Source: Deltaproteobacteria bacterium (lineage in GTDB: Bacteria; Desulfobacterota; Syntrophorhabdia; Syntrophorhabdales; Syntrophorhabdaceae). From it: DNA of 64,000 nt. How positions within the stretch are numbered: the stretch's first letter is position 1; every line of letters starts with the position of its first letter. Below the pieces are notes generated by a model. It had not been told where the DNA came from and searched no databases. It was given only the letters and a program-made list of their open reading frames with translations. Location: NCBI GenBank assembly GCA_029553295.1, contig JAKPCK010000090.1, forward strand, positions 23,351-87,350. The letters are read 5' to 3'. Below are positions 39,118 through 46,262 of this stretch, piece after piece. The translations under genes and the position numbers were made by a program.

Positions 39118-39152
39118 AATTATCATCTACTTTCTTATAAGGAGGGGTTTTT

Positions 39153-40301
39153 ATGGATTTTGCCTTAACAGAACAGCAGGAGTTTTTTAAAAAGGTTATA
39201 GTTGATACAGTGGATAAAATGGTTGCCCCAAAGGCCCAGGAGATAGATGAAAAGGATGAATTTCCATGGGAGTTATGGAAAGAATTTACAGGTCTTGGAT
39301 ACCTTGGACTCCGGTATCCGGAAGAAATAGGGGGTATGAATGCAGATAAGATAATGTGCATGACCTTTTATGAAGAGATTGCAAGGGGCTCTGTAGGGTT
39401 TGCCCAGAGCGTTATTATGAATATCCTTATGGGGACGTATTTTATATACAGATTCGGGAACGATTCTATAAAGGAGAGGTGCCTCTATCCTGCCATGAGG
39501 GGTGAGAAGATAGCCACCATGTGTTTCACTGAGGACCAGTCCGGCTCAGACCTTGGTGCAACCAGGACAACTGCTGTAAAAGACGGAAACGGCTGGAGGA
39601 TAAACGGCACTAAAATGTGGATTACAAATGGCCCTATCTGTGATTTCTGTACTGTTTTAGCCACCACTGACCCTTCCAAGGGATTAAAAGGCCTGAATTT
39701 CTTCCTTGTAGAAAAGGGGACGCCCGGGTTTTCCAGCGGACAGGTTCTGAATAAGCTCGGTTGTAGGGGGACTGTGACTGGTGAGCTTGTCTTTGATAAT
39801 GTATGGGTGCCAGATGAAAATTTTCTTGGCGATGAGCTGGGAAAAGGGGTAATATATGTAGGCGATATACTCGATGAGGTAAGGCTGATGACAGGGGCTA
39901 TGGCACTGGGTATAGCAAAAGGTGCATATAATGAGGGGCTTGAATTTGCCAAGAAACGTGTAGCCTTTGGGCAACCCATAGGAAACTATCAGCTTATAAG
40001 GGAGAAGTTCGCTGATATGGATACCCTTATGAATGCAGCAAGGCTTATGATATATCATGGGGCATGGATGCTGGAAAACGGGATGGACAGCAGGCTTATT
40101 GCTGCTGAGGCAAAGATGTTTGCCACAGAGGTCTGTCTCAAGGTTGTCGATGAGGTGACGAGGATATACGGTGCCAATGCCTTTGCCTATGAATACACAC
40201 CGCAGAGATATTTCAGGGATGCAAGATTCCTCCTTTATGGAGGTGGCACCCATGAGGTATTAAAGGATTTTATAGGCAGGACCATTATAGGAAAGCTTTA
40301 A
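39153..40301 (+). CDS. Acyl-CoA dehydrogenase, unusual active-site loop
   Basis: A 382-aa flavin-dependent acyl-CoA dehydrogenase. The FAD-contacting motifs CFTEDQSGSD and MWITNGP and the C-terminal THEV segment are present. The usual catalytic Glu just before GT in the YEGT loop is replaced by Gly (LYGGGTHEV, near residue 365), and the alternative Glu position of isovaleryl-CoA dehydrogenase seems to be Val (DEVRL). The base may lie elsewhere, as in some cyclic-acid dehydrogenases. This reading is a by-eye alignment. Electrons should go to the ETF encoded next. Confidence 0.93.
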   Translation: MDFALTEQQEFFKKVIVDTVDKMVAPKAQEIDEKDEFPWELWKEFTGLGYLGLRYPEEIGGMNADKIMCMTFYEEIARGSVGFAQSVIMNILMGTYFIYRFGNDSIKERCLYPAMRGEKIATMCFTEDQSGSDLGATRTTAVKDGNGWRINGTKMWITNGPICDFCTVLATTDPSKGLKGLNFFLVEKGTPGFSSGQVLNKLGCRGTVTGELVFDNVWVPDENFLGDELGKGVIYVGDILDEVRLMTGAMALGIAKGAYNEGLEFAKKRVAFGQPIGNYQLIREKFADMDTLMNAARLMIYHGAWMLENGMDSRLIAAEAKMFATEVCLKVVDEVTRIYGANAFAYEYTPQRYFRDARFLLYGGGTHEVLKDFIGRTIIGKL

Positions 40302-40349
40302 TCTCATCGTAATCGGGTGTCTGATTTATAATGATAAGGAGGCAAAAAG

Positions 40350-41141
40350 GTGAATATACTCGTTTTTATTAAACAGGTAGCTGATACTGAGGCAAGGATA
40401 CTTATAAAAGGAGATAACAGGTCTCTGGAGATAGAAAACAAATATAATCTCAATTTTTTTGACGAATTTGCAGTAGAAGAGGCCATAAGGTTTAAAGGTA
40501 AGGTCAAGGATTCAAAGATATCTGTATGCACCTATGGTGGTAAAAAGGCAGTGGAGGCATTAAGGACAGCCATTGCCATGGGTGCAGACCAGGCATACCT
40601 TATTGATAATACAGACCTTGATACAGATGACCCTCTAATCACAGCAAAAATCCTCGCAGGCTTTGCAAAAAAAGAGGGCTTTGACCTGATTCTGTGTGGC
40701 AGGCAGGCCATAGATGATGAAAACGGTAATATAGGAGCCATGGTGGCTGAATTCCTGAAGATACCACATGTTACTGCCATTACAAAACTCGATGTGGTGG
40801 ATGAAAAAAAGATAATTGTTGAGAACGATATAGAGGGAGGGAAGGAGACAAAAGAGGTTCAGTTGCCTGCCCTTCTAACAACCCAAAAGGGTATTAATGA
40901 GCCGAGGGTGCCCCTTATAACCGGGGTAATGAAGGCAATGAAGGCCAACATACCTGTTATAGACCCTGTAACCCTTGGTCTTGCAAAGGAGTCACTGGAT
41001 AGAAACGCATCGAAGATAAAGATTTTATCATATGAGACACCAAAAGGTAGACCCCCTGTCAAGATTATAGATGGAGAGACCCCGGAGGAAAAGGTAAAAA
41101 AATTGATCAAACTGTTAAGAGAAGAAGCAAAAGTTCTATAG
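40350..41141 (+). CDS. etfB: Electron transfer flavoprotein beta subunit (FixA/EtfB)
   Basis: A 263-aa EtfB with the NILVFIKQVADTEARI start, AMGADQAYLID and the CGRQAIDDENG nucleotide loop. The start is GTG 40350 with AAGGAGG upstream. It forms a heterodimer with EtfA and accepts electrons from the acyl-CoA dehydrogenase. The downstream fixCX genes raise the possibility of the electron-bifurcating type. Confidence 0.96.
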   Translation: MNILVFIKQVADTEARILIKGDNRSLEIENKYNLNFFDEFAVEEAIRFKGKVKDSKISVCTYGGKKAVEALRTAIAMGADQAYLIDNTDLDTDDPLITAKILAGFAKKEGFDLILCGRQAIDDENGNIGAMVAEFLKIPHVTAITKLDVVDEKKIIVENDIEGGKETKEVQLPALLTTQKGINEPRVPLITGVMKAMKANIPVIDPVTLGLAKESLDRNASKIKILSYETPKGRPPVKIIDGETPEEKVKKLIKLLREEAKVL

Positions 41142-41156
41142 CAAGGAGATGGACTT

Positions 41157-42137
41157 ATGTCAAAGGATATATTCGTTTTTATAGAGTGCAAGGAAGGCTC
41201 AATACGTAAAACAAGCTTTGAACTCCTTTCAAAGGGCAAGGAGCTTGCAGAAAAGCTGTCATCGGAATTATATGCTGTGCTTCTGGGCTTTGATACAAAA
41301 AGCCTTATAGATGAGATAAAGCCCTTTGCCCATAAAATCCTGTCAGTAGATACAGAGTTATTAAAAGACTACAGGTGGGATACATATACTGATGCCATGG
41401 AGTATCTGATAAAAAAATATTCACCCTATCTTGTCTTAGGTGCATCAACCATAACAGGAAAAGACCTTTTTCCAAGGCTCGCTGCAAGGCTCGATGCCCC
41501 TATTGTGTCTGATGCTATAGGGATAGAGGTGACAGACGGTGAGATTAAGATAAAAAAACCCATCTATGGGGGTAAGATAATCTCATGGGTGACAACGCAA
41601 AATACCCCAATCTCTATAGTTACATTCAGGCCAAACTCATTTTCTATAGTAAAAGGAGACACTGCCGCTGAGGTGATAGATGAGAGGCTGGAAATAAGCA
41701 TGGATTCCAGGATCAATACGAATAGGATAGACAAAGGTGGCTCCAAAAAGGTGGATCTCCAGGAGGCTGATTTTATTATATGTGGAGGCAGGGGCATGAA
41801 GGGCCCCGAAAACTTCAATATCCTTGAGGAGATTGCAGAGATTTTAGGTGGGAGGGTCGGTGCCTCCCGTGCTGTGGTGGACAGCAAGTGGCGTGATTAC
41901 GAAGACCAGGTTGGCAAGAGCGGTAAGACAGTATCTCCAAAACTATATATCGGCTGTGGTGTGTCAGGCGCGCTTCACCATACCATGGGCATGGATACGT
42001 CAAAGGTCATAGTTGCAGTGAACAAGGACCCCAATGCCCTGATATTCCAGTATGCAGACTACGGTATAGTGGATGACCTGTTCAATATACTCCCTGCCCT
42101 GAAGGATGGGCTAAAGAATTTAAAACAAGAGGCATGA
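41157..42137 (+). CDS. etfA: Electron transfer flavoprotein alpha subunit (FixB/EtfA)
   Basis: A 326-aa EtfA. The C-terminal FAD domain carries ICGGRGMKGPENF, GASRAVVDSKW, the YIGCGVSGALHHTMGM segment and VAVNKDPNAL. It lies 15 nt after etfB and 1 nt before fixC. Confidence 0.97.
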   Translation: MSKDIFVFIECKEGSIRKTSFELLSKGKELAEKLSSELYAVLLGFDTKSLIDEIKPFAHKILSVDTELLKDYRWDTYTDAMEYLIKKYSPYLVLGASTITGKDLFPRLAARLDAPIVSDAIGIEVTDGEIKIKKPIYGGKIISWVTTQNTPISIVTFRPNSFSIVKGDTAAEVIDERLEISMDSRINTNRIDKGGSKKVDLQEADFIICGGRGMKGPENFNILEEIAEILGGRVGASRAVVDSKWRDYEDQVGKSGKTVSPKLYIGCGVSGALHHTMGMDTSKVIVAVNKDPNALIFQYADYGIVDDLFNILPALKDGLKNLKQEA

Positions 42138-42138
42138 T

Positions 42139-43428
42139 GTGGAAAAAATAGATGTAGTGATAGTTGGAGGGGGTCTATCAGGTCTTGCCTGTGCATACAG
42201 GCTTGCAGATAATGACCTTCAGGTTATTGTTCTTGAGAGGGGAGACTTTCCAGGGAGTAAGAATGTAACAGGGGGCAGGCTCTATCTTGAGCCTATTAAG
42301 CCTTTAATAGGAGATATGCTGGAGGGCGCACCCCTGGAGAGGAGGGTTGTCCGTGAGAGGTGGAGCCTTTTAGGGGATAACAATTCACTGAATATAGATT
42401 TTACAGGGGAAAGACTAAGGAAAACAGGGCATAGCTATACAGTCCTCAGGGCTACCCTTGACAGGTGGCTCTCAGAGCGATTAATGGAGAAGGGTGTCTT
42501 TGTAATACCCACCAAGAGGGTAGATGACCTTATCTGGGAAGACAAGACTGTTGCAGGCATTGTATCAGGGGAGGAGGAGATACCTGCCCATGTTGTAGTT
42601 GCTGCTGATGGTGTGCTTTCTTTTATGGCAGAAAAGGCAGGGCTTAAGCCCAAGATGAAGCCCAAAAACTATGCAGTGGGTATAAAAGAGATAATCGAGC
42701 TCTCAGAGGAAAAGATTAACGATAGATTCAATGTGGAAAAAGACGAGGGTTGTGCCCATCTGTTCTTGGGGGATGTAACAAAAGGGATGTTCGGCGGTGG
42801 TTTTTTATATACAAACAAGGACACCATATCACTCGGTATAGTAATAGGCATAAAGGCATTGATGGAGAGGGCGCCGACCATTGAGGCACATACCCTTCTT
42901 GATGACTTCAAGGCGAGATATGAGATAAAAAGACTTATAGAGGGTGGTAATACCATAGAATACTCAGCCCATGTTATACCAGAGGGAGGATACAACACCA
43001 TATCAAAATTATATGGAGATGGCATACTCGTGACAGGGGATGCAGCAGGTTTTGCGCTGAATATGGGTGTTACAGTAAGGGGTATGGAGTTTGCTATTGC
43101 ATCAGGCATAATAGCAGCAGAGACCATACTTATGGCAAGACAGAAGGGCGATTACTCTGCCCAGACCCTGTCCTCTTATGAGGCAAGGCTCAGGGAGACC
43201 TTTGTCCTCAAGGATATGATGAACTGTAAGGATATGCCGGAGTTCCTGGATAATGATGCATTTTTCACATACTACCCCAAATACTTCCCCCATTTTGTTG
43301 AAAAGGTCATGTGGTTCGGCGACCAGCCAAAGGAGAAGATAGGCCAGACCCTATGGAGGGAGCTCAAGTCATCGGGTATGATGAGCTTCAAGAGACTTAA
43401 AGAGCTATACAGTATCAAGAATATCTGA
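42139..43428 (+). CDS. fixC: FixC-type ETF:quinone oxidoreductase flavoprotein
   Basis: A 429-aa FAD-dependent oxidoreductase with the dinucleotide motif VVIVGGGLSGLACAYRLA at residues 6-23 and the second FAD contact GDAAGFALNMGVTVRGMEFA. It is related to ETF:quinone oxidoreductase but lacks that protein's iron-sulfur domain, which is supplied by the next gene. GTG start 1 nt after the etfA stop. Confidence 0.94.
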   Translation: MEKIDVVIVGGGLSGLACAYRLADNDLQVIVLERGDFPGSKNVTGGRLYLEPIKPLIGDMLEGAPLERRVVRERWSLLGDNNSLNIDFTGERLRKTGHSYTVLRATLDRWLSERLMEKGVFVIPTKRVDDLIWEDKTVAGIVSGEEEIPAHVVVAADGVLSFMAEKAGLKPKMKPKNYAVGIKEIIELSEEKINDRFNVEKDEGCAHLFLGDVTKGMFGGGFLYTNKDTISLGIVIGIKALMERAPTIEAHTLLDDFKARYEIKRLIEGGNTIEYSAHVIPEGGYNTISKLYGDGILVTGDAAGFALNMGVTVRGMEFAIASGIIAAETILMARQKGDYSAQTLSSYEARLRETFVLKDMMNCKDMPEFLDNDAFFTYYPKYFPHFVEKVMWFGDQPKEKIGQTLWRELKSSGMMSFKRLKELYSIKNI

Positions 43429-43435
43429 GGTGGAT

Positions 43436-43714
43436 ATGAGAGTAGATGAAAAACTCGCCCTTGATGCATTCAAGGCAGACAAAGAGAGCCATATCAAGAT
43501 AAATAACGATATATGCAGGACAAGGTGTAAGATAAAATACTGTCTTTTTGTATGTCCTGGCCATCTATATACATACAATGAGGAAAACAATGAGGTGGTG
43601 GTGGAGTTTGCAGGGTGTTTAGAGTGCGGGACATGTAAGATTGCCTGCATAGAGGGGGCAATAGAATGGCAATACCCAAAAGGTGAATATGGCGTCCAGT
43701 TCAGGTTTGGATAG
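43436..43714 (+). CDS. fixX: FixX ferredoxin-like protein
   Basis: A 92-aa ferredoxin-like partner of FixC with CLFVCPGH and CLECGTCKIACIEGAI, a CxxCxxCxxxC iron-sulfur motif for one 4Fe-4S cluster plus extra Cys near the N terminus. I pick ATG 43436, with GAGGTG upstream, over the in-frame GTG 43430. It ends the operon. Confidence 0.93.
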   Translation: MRVDEKLALDAFKADKESHIKINNDICRTRCKIKYCLFVCPGHLYTYNEENNEVVVEFAGCLECGTCKIACIEGAIEWQYPKGEYGVQFRFG

Positions 43715-43727
43715 CTCGGACTATATG

Positions 43728-43901
43728 TTACTTTTTTCCTTTTCCCTCCTTATCTCTCTTATTTCGCCATGAGTCATACAATGCTCCAATAAGAAGCGCT
43801 GGGATAGATAGAAATATTGTAAAAAACGGTAAAAATCCGAATGCAGCACCAGTGAGGGCAACAAATGTAGCAATGGAGACAATTACCCCGACGGTTGACA
43901 T
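43728..43901 (-). CDS. Small two-helix membrane protein, 57 aa (unrecognised)
   Basis: A minus-strand frame from ATG 43901 encodes 57 aa with two hydrophobic segments (about 4-23 and 26-42) and a basic tail ending WRNKRDKEGKGKK. No family recognised. It is the last of three tiny membrane-type frames in tandem on this strand. The ribosome-binding site is weak. Confidence 0.45.
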   Translation of the reverse strand: MSTVGVIVSIATFVALTGAAFGFLPFFTIFLSIPALLIGALYDSWRNKRDKEGKGKK

Positions 43902-43925
43902 GGGGTAACTCGTTTTTGTCCTTCC

Positions 43926-44024
43926 TCATCGCAAGTTTCTCCTAGTACGAGGATTCAGCCCAAGGTATGTAAAAAGACATGTAAGGGCAAGCAATAACCA
44001 GGCTATAGATGGATAATCTTTCAT
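43926..44024 (-). CDS. Possible 32-aa single-span membrane peptide
   Basis: Frame from ATG 44024: one hydrophobic segment (IAWLLLALTCLFTYLGL) and a basic end (NPRTRRNLR). It lies 24 nt upstream of the 57-aa frame. It could be a genuine small accessory protein or a remnant. Confidence 0.35.
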   Translation of the reverse strand: MKDYPSIAWLLLALTCLFTYLGLNPRTRRNLR

Positions 44025-44047
44025 TTTATTATATTGATTTTTGGCAT

Positions 44048-44134
44048 TTAAGTAAGCCCCTCACTTCTTTTTATCTGACCTATAATAATCCCGCCTGCAA
44101 TAAGAAACAACACTATAAACAAAAATATTGACAA
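44048..44134 (-). CDS. Possible 28-aa membrane peptide
   Basis: Frame from TTG 44134 with a single hydrophobic segment (IFLFIVLFLIAGGIIIG) and tail QIKRSEGLT. Its start overlaps the divergent promoter at 44128. Apart from these three tiny frames, the 454-bp stretch 43715-44168 holds only that promoter. Confidence 0.3.
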   Translation of the reverse strand: MSIFLFIVLFLIAGGIIIGQIKRSEGLT

Positions 44135-44157
44135 AGACAATAGTTAAAATCTTTAAT
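44128..44157 (+). promoter_or_regulatory. Promoter of the Ntn-hydrolase gene
   Basis: TTGACA (44128-44133) and TTTAAT (44152-44157), 18 bp apart. Transcription would start about 4-5 nt before the ATG at 44169, suggesting an almost leaderless mRNA. Confidence 0.6.
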
Positions 44158-44168
44158 ATAGCATCTCA

Positions 44169-45071
44169 ATGAACTACTACTGCAACAAACATAAAGGCAA
44201 AGCCCTTCAGAAATCAAAGATAATATCCATTGCATCTCTTTTTTTGGTATTGATTTTTCTTATAGAGACAGGTGAATCCTGTGCCTGCACATGCTGGGCA
44301 GCAGCAGGTGACAAGGTAGAAGGTAAGGGTATTATCCTTGCCAAAAATAGGGACTATCTGCCTCAACCGAATGAATTAAGATTAATAGTCCCTGAGACTG
44401 GCTATACATACCTTGGCCTTTTCCCTGTAAAAGGACAAAAAGAACAGTATGTTGTGGCAGGGATAAATGAAAAAGGGCTCTCGGTGGTGAGTATGACTGC
44501 CAGCAGTATTCCCCATGCTAAAAGACACCCTGTTAAGAAAGGCATTGTGGAATCTATACTTACATCCTATGAATCTGTGGATGCTGTTCTCAAGGATAGG
44601 GATTTTTTTTCCAAGATACACCCTTCTTTTTATATGATGGGAGACAAAACAAAGATAGCAATAATAGAGGTAGCACCTGATGGTAGATTTTCTTCAAGGG
44701 AGACGGACAATGGCATCCTCTACCATACAAACCACTATACCGACGAGACACTTTTGTGGGCCAATGAAAAGATAGGCAAGAGCAGTCAGATAAGGATGAA
44801 CCGTATAGGCCAGCTCCTCATGTCTCACCCCACATCTTTTACCATTGAGGATTTTATTATCTTCAGTGAGGATAGAAATGATGGCCCAAATAATAGCATA
44901 TGGCGGACAGGGGGCGCACAGGACAGGGAGATGACCCTTGCATCGTGGATAATTGCAATCCCAAAGAATAGCGACCCTGAACTTTATCTCAAGATAGCAA
45001 ACCCAAAGGAGCCAGAAAAGTTTTATAATATGAGACTTGATAGATTTTTCTGGACAAACGGGTTGGAGTAA
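44169..45071 (+). CDS. Exported Ntn-hydrolase, acyltransferase/amidase-like (linear amide hydrolase fold)
   Basis: A 300-aa protein with an N-terminal hydrophobic signal (residues 17-35) followed by ESCACTCWAAAG. C40-T41 after the signal would be the autocatalytically exposed nucleophile, and LAKNRDY (near residue 60) is the typical NRD segment of the C45/C59-like amidohydrolases (penicillin acylase V, isopenicillin acyltransferase, carcinine hydrolase). Substrate unknown; an extracytoplasmic amide hydrolase is likely. No Shine-Dalgarno precedes ATG. Confidence 0.75.
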   Translation: MNYYCNKHKGKALQKSKIISIASLFLVLIFLIETGESCACTCWAAAGDKVEGKGIILAKNRDYLPQPNELRLIVPETGYTYLGLFPVKGQKEQYVVAGINEKGLSVVSMTASSIPHAKRHPVKKGIVESILTSYESVDAVLKDRDFFSKIHPSFYMMGDKTKIAIIEVAPDGRFSSRETDNGILYHTNHYTDETLLWANEKIGKSSQIRMNRIGQLLMSHPTSFTIEDFIIFSEDRNDGPNNSIWRTGGAQDREMTLASWIIAIPKNSDPELYLKIANPKEPEKFYNMRLDRFFWTNGLE

Positions 45072-45093
45072 TATAAATATTCAAGGTGGTTAT

Positions 45094-45324
45094 ATGGATG
45101 TAGGCGATGAGATAAGGGGTGCCCTTGAAGAATTAAAGCCAAAGCTCGATGAACTTGCCGAGGGCTATGGTGAACTTATAGATTTAGACAGGGAAAAGGG
45201 TATTGTATATATAAGGCTCATAGGCGGCAAACTCATGTGATGCGGCGATTTTGCCCTCAGTCTGTGGGTAGAAAAGCTTCTTAAAGAGCGATTTCCCTGG
45301 ATAAAAGAGGTGGTAACAAGTTAG
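45094..45324 (+). CDS. Candidate selenoprotein, NifU C-terminal-domain-like, in-frame TGA at 45238-45240
   Basis: From ATG 45094 (GGTGG upstream) the frame reads 48 codons, a TGA and then 27 sense codons to TAG at 45322. The first part (REKGIVYIRLIGGKLM) and the part after TGA (VEKLLKERFPWIKEVV) both align with one domain, the NifU C-terminal domain (GVVxVRLxGxCxxC...IExxLKxxxPEVKxV), so the TGA interrupts a coherent protein. Residue 49 would be Sec followed by Cys (LM-U-CGDF), at the place of the family's CxxC. A SECIS-like hairpin follows 8 nt downstream. Total 76 aa. Alternative: a nonsense mutation in a decaying gene, or a 48-aa truncated product. Confidence 0.75.
45249..45273 (+). promoter_or_regulatory. 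Bacterial SECIS-like stem-loop
   Basis: TTTTGCCC (45249-45256) pairs with GGGTAGAA (45266-45273) in eight pairs, two of them G.T, closing the loop TCAGTCTGT. G at 45260 lies 20 nt after the TGA. The loop resembles the GGUCU apex of the E. coli fdhF SECIS, and the distance fits the bacterial range. Confidence 0.65.
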
Positions 45325-45369
45325 TACCAAAATAATAAAAAACAACTTTTTAAACAGAAAGAGTTGGAT

Positions 45370-46152
45370 ATGGCAGGTATATTTCATATGAGGGTAGATA
45401 AAATCTTTTTGCACATCCTTCTGTTAGTTGCTGTATTGATGCCCTCCATAGGGGTTTGCAGTGGGGCAAGCTATCCTGAAGGATTTGTCGATGTAAAAGA
45501 GATTATCCCCTCTGTTATCCTCGATATAAGATACTTTACGCCCCATAACTTTGTGGGTGAGCGAATAGAGGGCTATAATGCCCCCAGGTGTATCCTTACA
45601 AAAAAAGCAGCCCTTGCACTCTCCAATGTCCAGAAAGAGCTTGAAAGGTTCAATCTATCCCTCAAGATATATGACTGCTACCGACCCCAGAGGGCAGTGG
45701 GTCATTTTGTGAGATGGGCAAGAGATATTAAAGATACAAGGATGCAGGAAGAGTTTTATCCTACTGTAGATAAGAGAAACCTCTTTAAAGATGGCTACAT
45801 TGCCGAACGTTCAAGCCATAGCAGGGGTAGTACTGTAGACCTCACAATAGTGCCTGTCCCTGTCCCTGAGCAGGAGGAATATAAAACAGGGCAGAGGCTA
45901 TACCCTTGTTTTCTACCAGCAGAAAAACGCTTTAAGGATAACACTATTGATATGGGCACCGGGTTTGACTGCTTTCATGAGCTTTCCCACACGGCAAACC
46001 CAAAGATAGGCGTTATGCAGCGGGTAAACAGGCTCTTACTGAAGAGCCTCATGGAGAGATACGGCTTTCAGAACTTAAGCCTTGAGTGGTGGCATTATAC
46101 ACTGAAGGACGAACCATTTCCTGATACCTACTTTGATTTTGTCATTGAATAG
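45370..46152 (+). CDS. D-alanyl-D-alanine dipeptidase, VanX/DdpX family, exported
   Basis: A 260-aa zinc peptidase of family M15D that cleaves D-Ala-D-Ala. It has a signal peptide (hydrophobic run about residues 13-29), the zinc motif SSHSRGSTVD (SxHxxGxxxD) and the EWWHY motif with the third ligand His. YDCYRPQRAV supplies the substrate Arg. In a bacterium without glycopeptide resistance genes the role is probably D-Ala-D-Ala recycling. ATG 45388 is an alternative start. Confidence 0.92.
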   Translation: MAGIFHMRVDKIFLHILLLVAVLMPSIGVCSGASYPEGFVDVKEIIPSVILDIRYFTPHNFVGERIEGYNAPRCILTKKAALALSNVQKELERFNLSLKIYDCYRPQRAVGHFVRWARDIKDTRMQEEFYPTVDKRNLFKDGYIAERSSHSRGSTVDLTIVPVPVPEQEEYKTGQRLYPCFLPAEKRFKDNTIDMGTGFDCFHELSHTANPKIGVMQRVNRLLLKSLMERYGFQNLSLEWWHYTLKDEPFPDTYFDFVIE

Positions 46153-46194
46153 AAATGATGATGAAGACAAGTAAAATCCATTTTTTGTCTATCT

Positions 46195-46262
46195 AAGAGT
46201 AAGACCTTTGCAAGGCCCTGCAGGTTTGTCCCCAGAGCAAAAACCTTTTTCAAAGGGCTCTT
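46195..46262. repeat. Imperfect inverted repeat with 17-bp repeat copy 2
   Basis: TAAGACCTTTGCAAGG near 46200 is an imperfect inverse of CCTTTTTCAAAGGGCTCTTA at 46244-46263. The right arm (46246-46262) is identical to 21991-22007. It lies between the convergent dipeptidase and metallo-beta-lactamase genes and may act as a terminator, or be a dispersed palindromic element. Confidence 0.4.
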
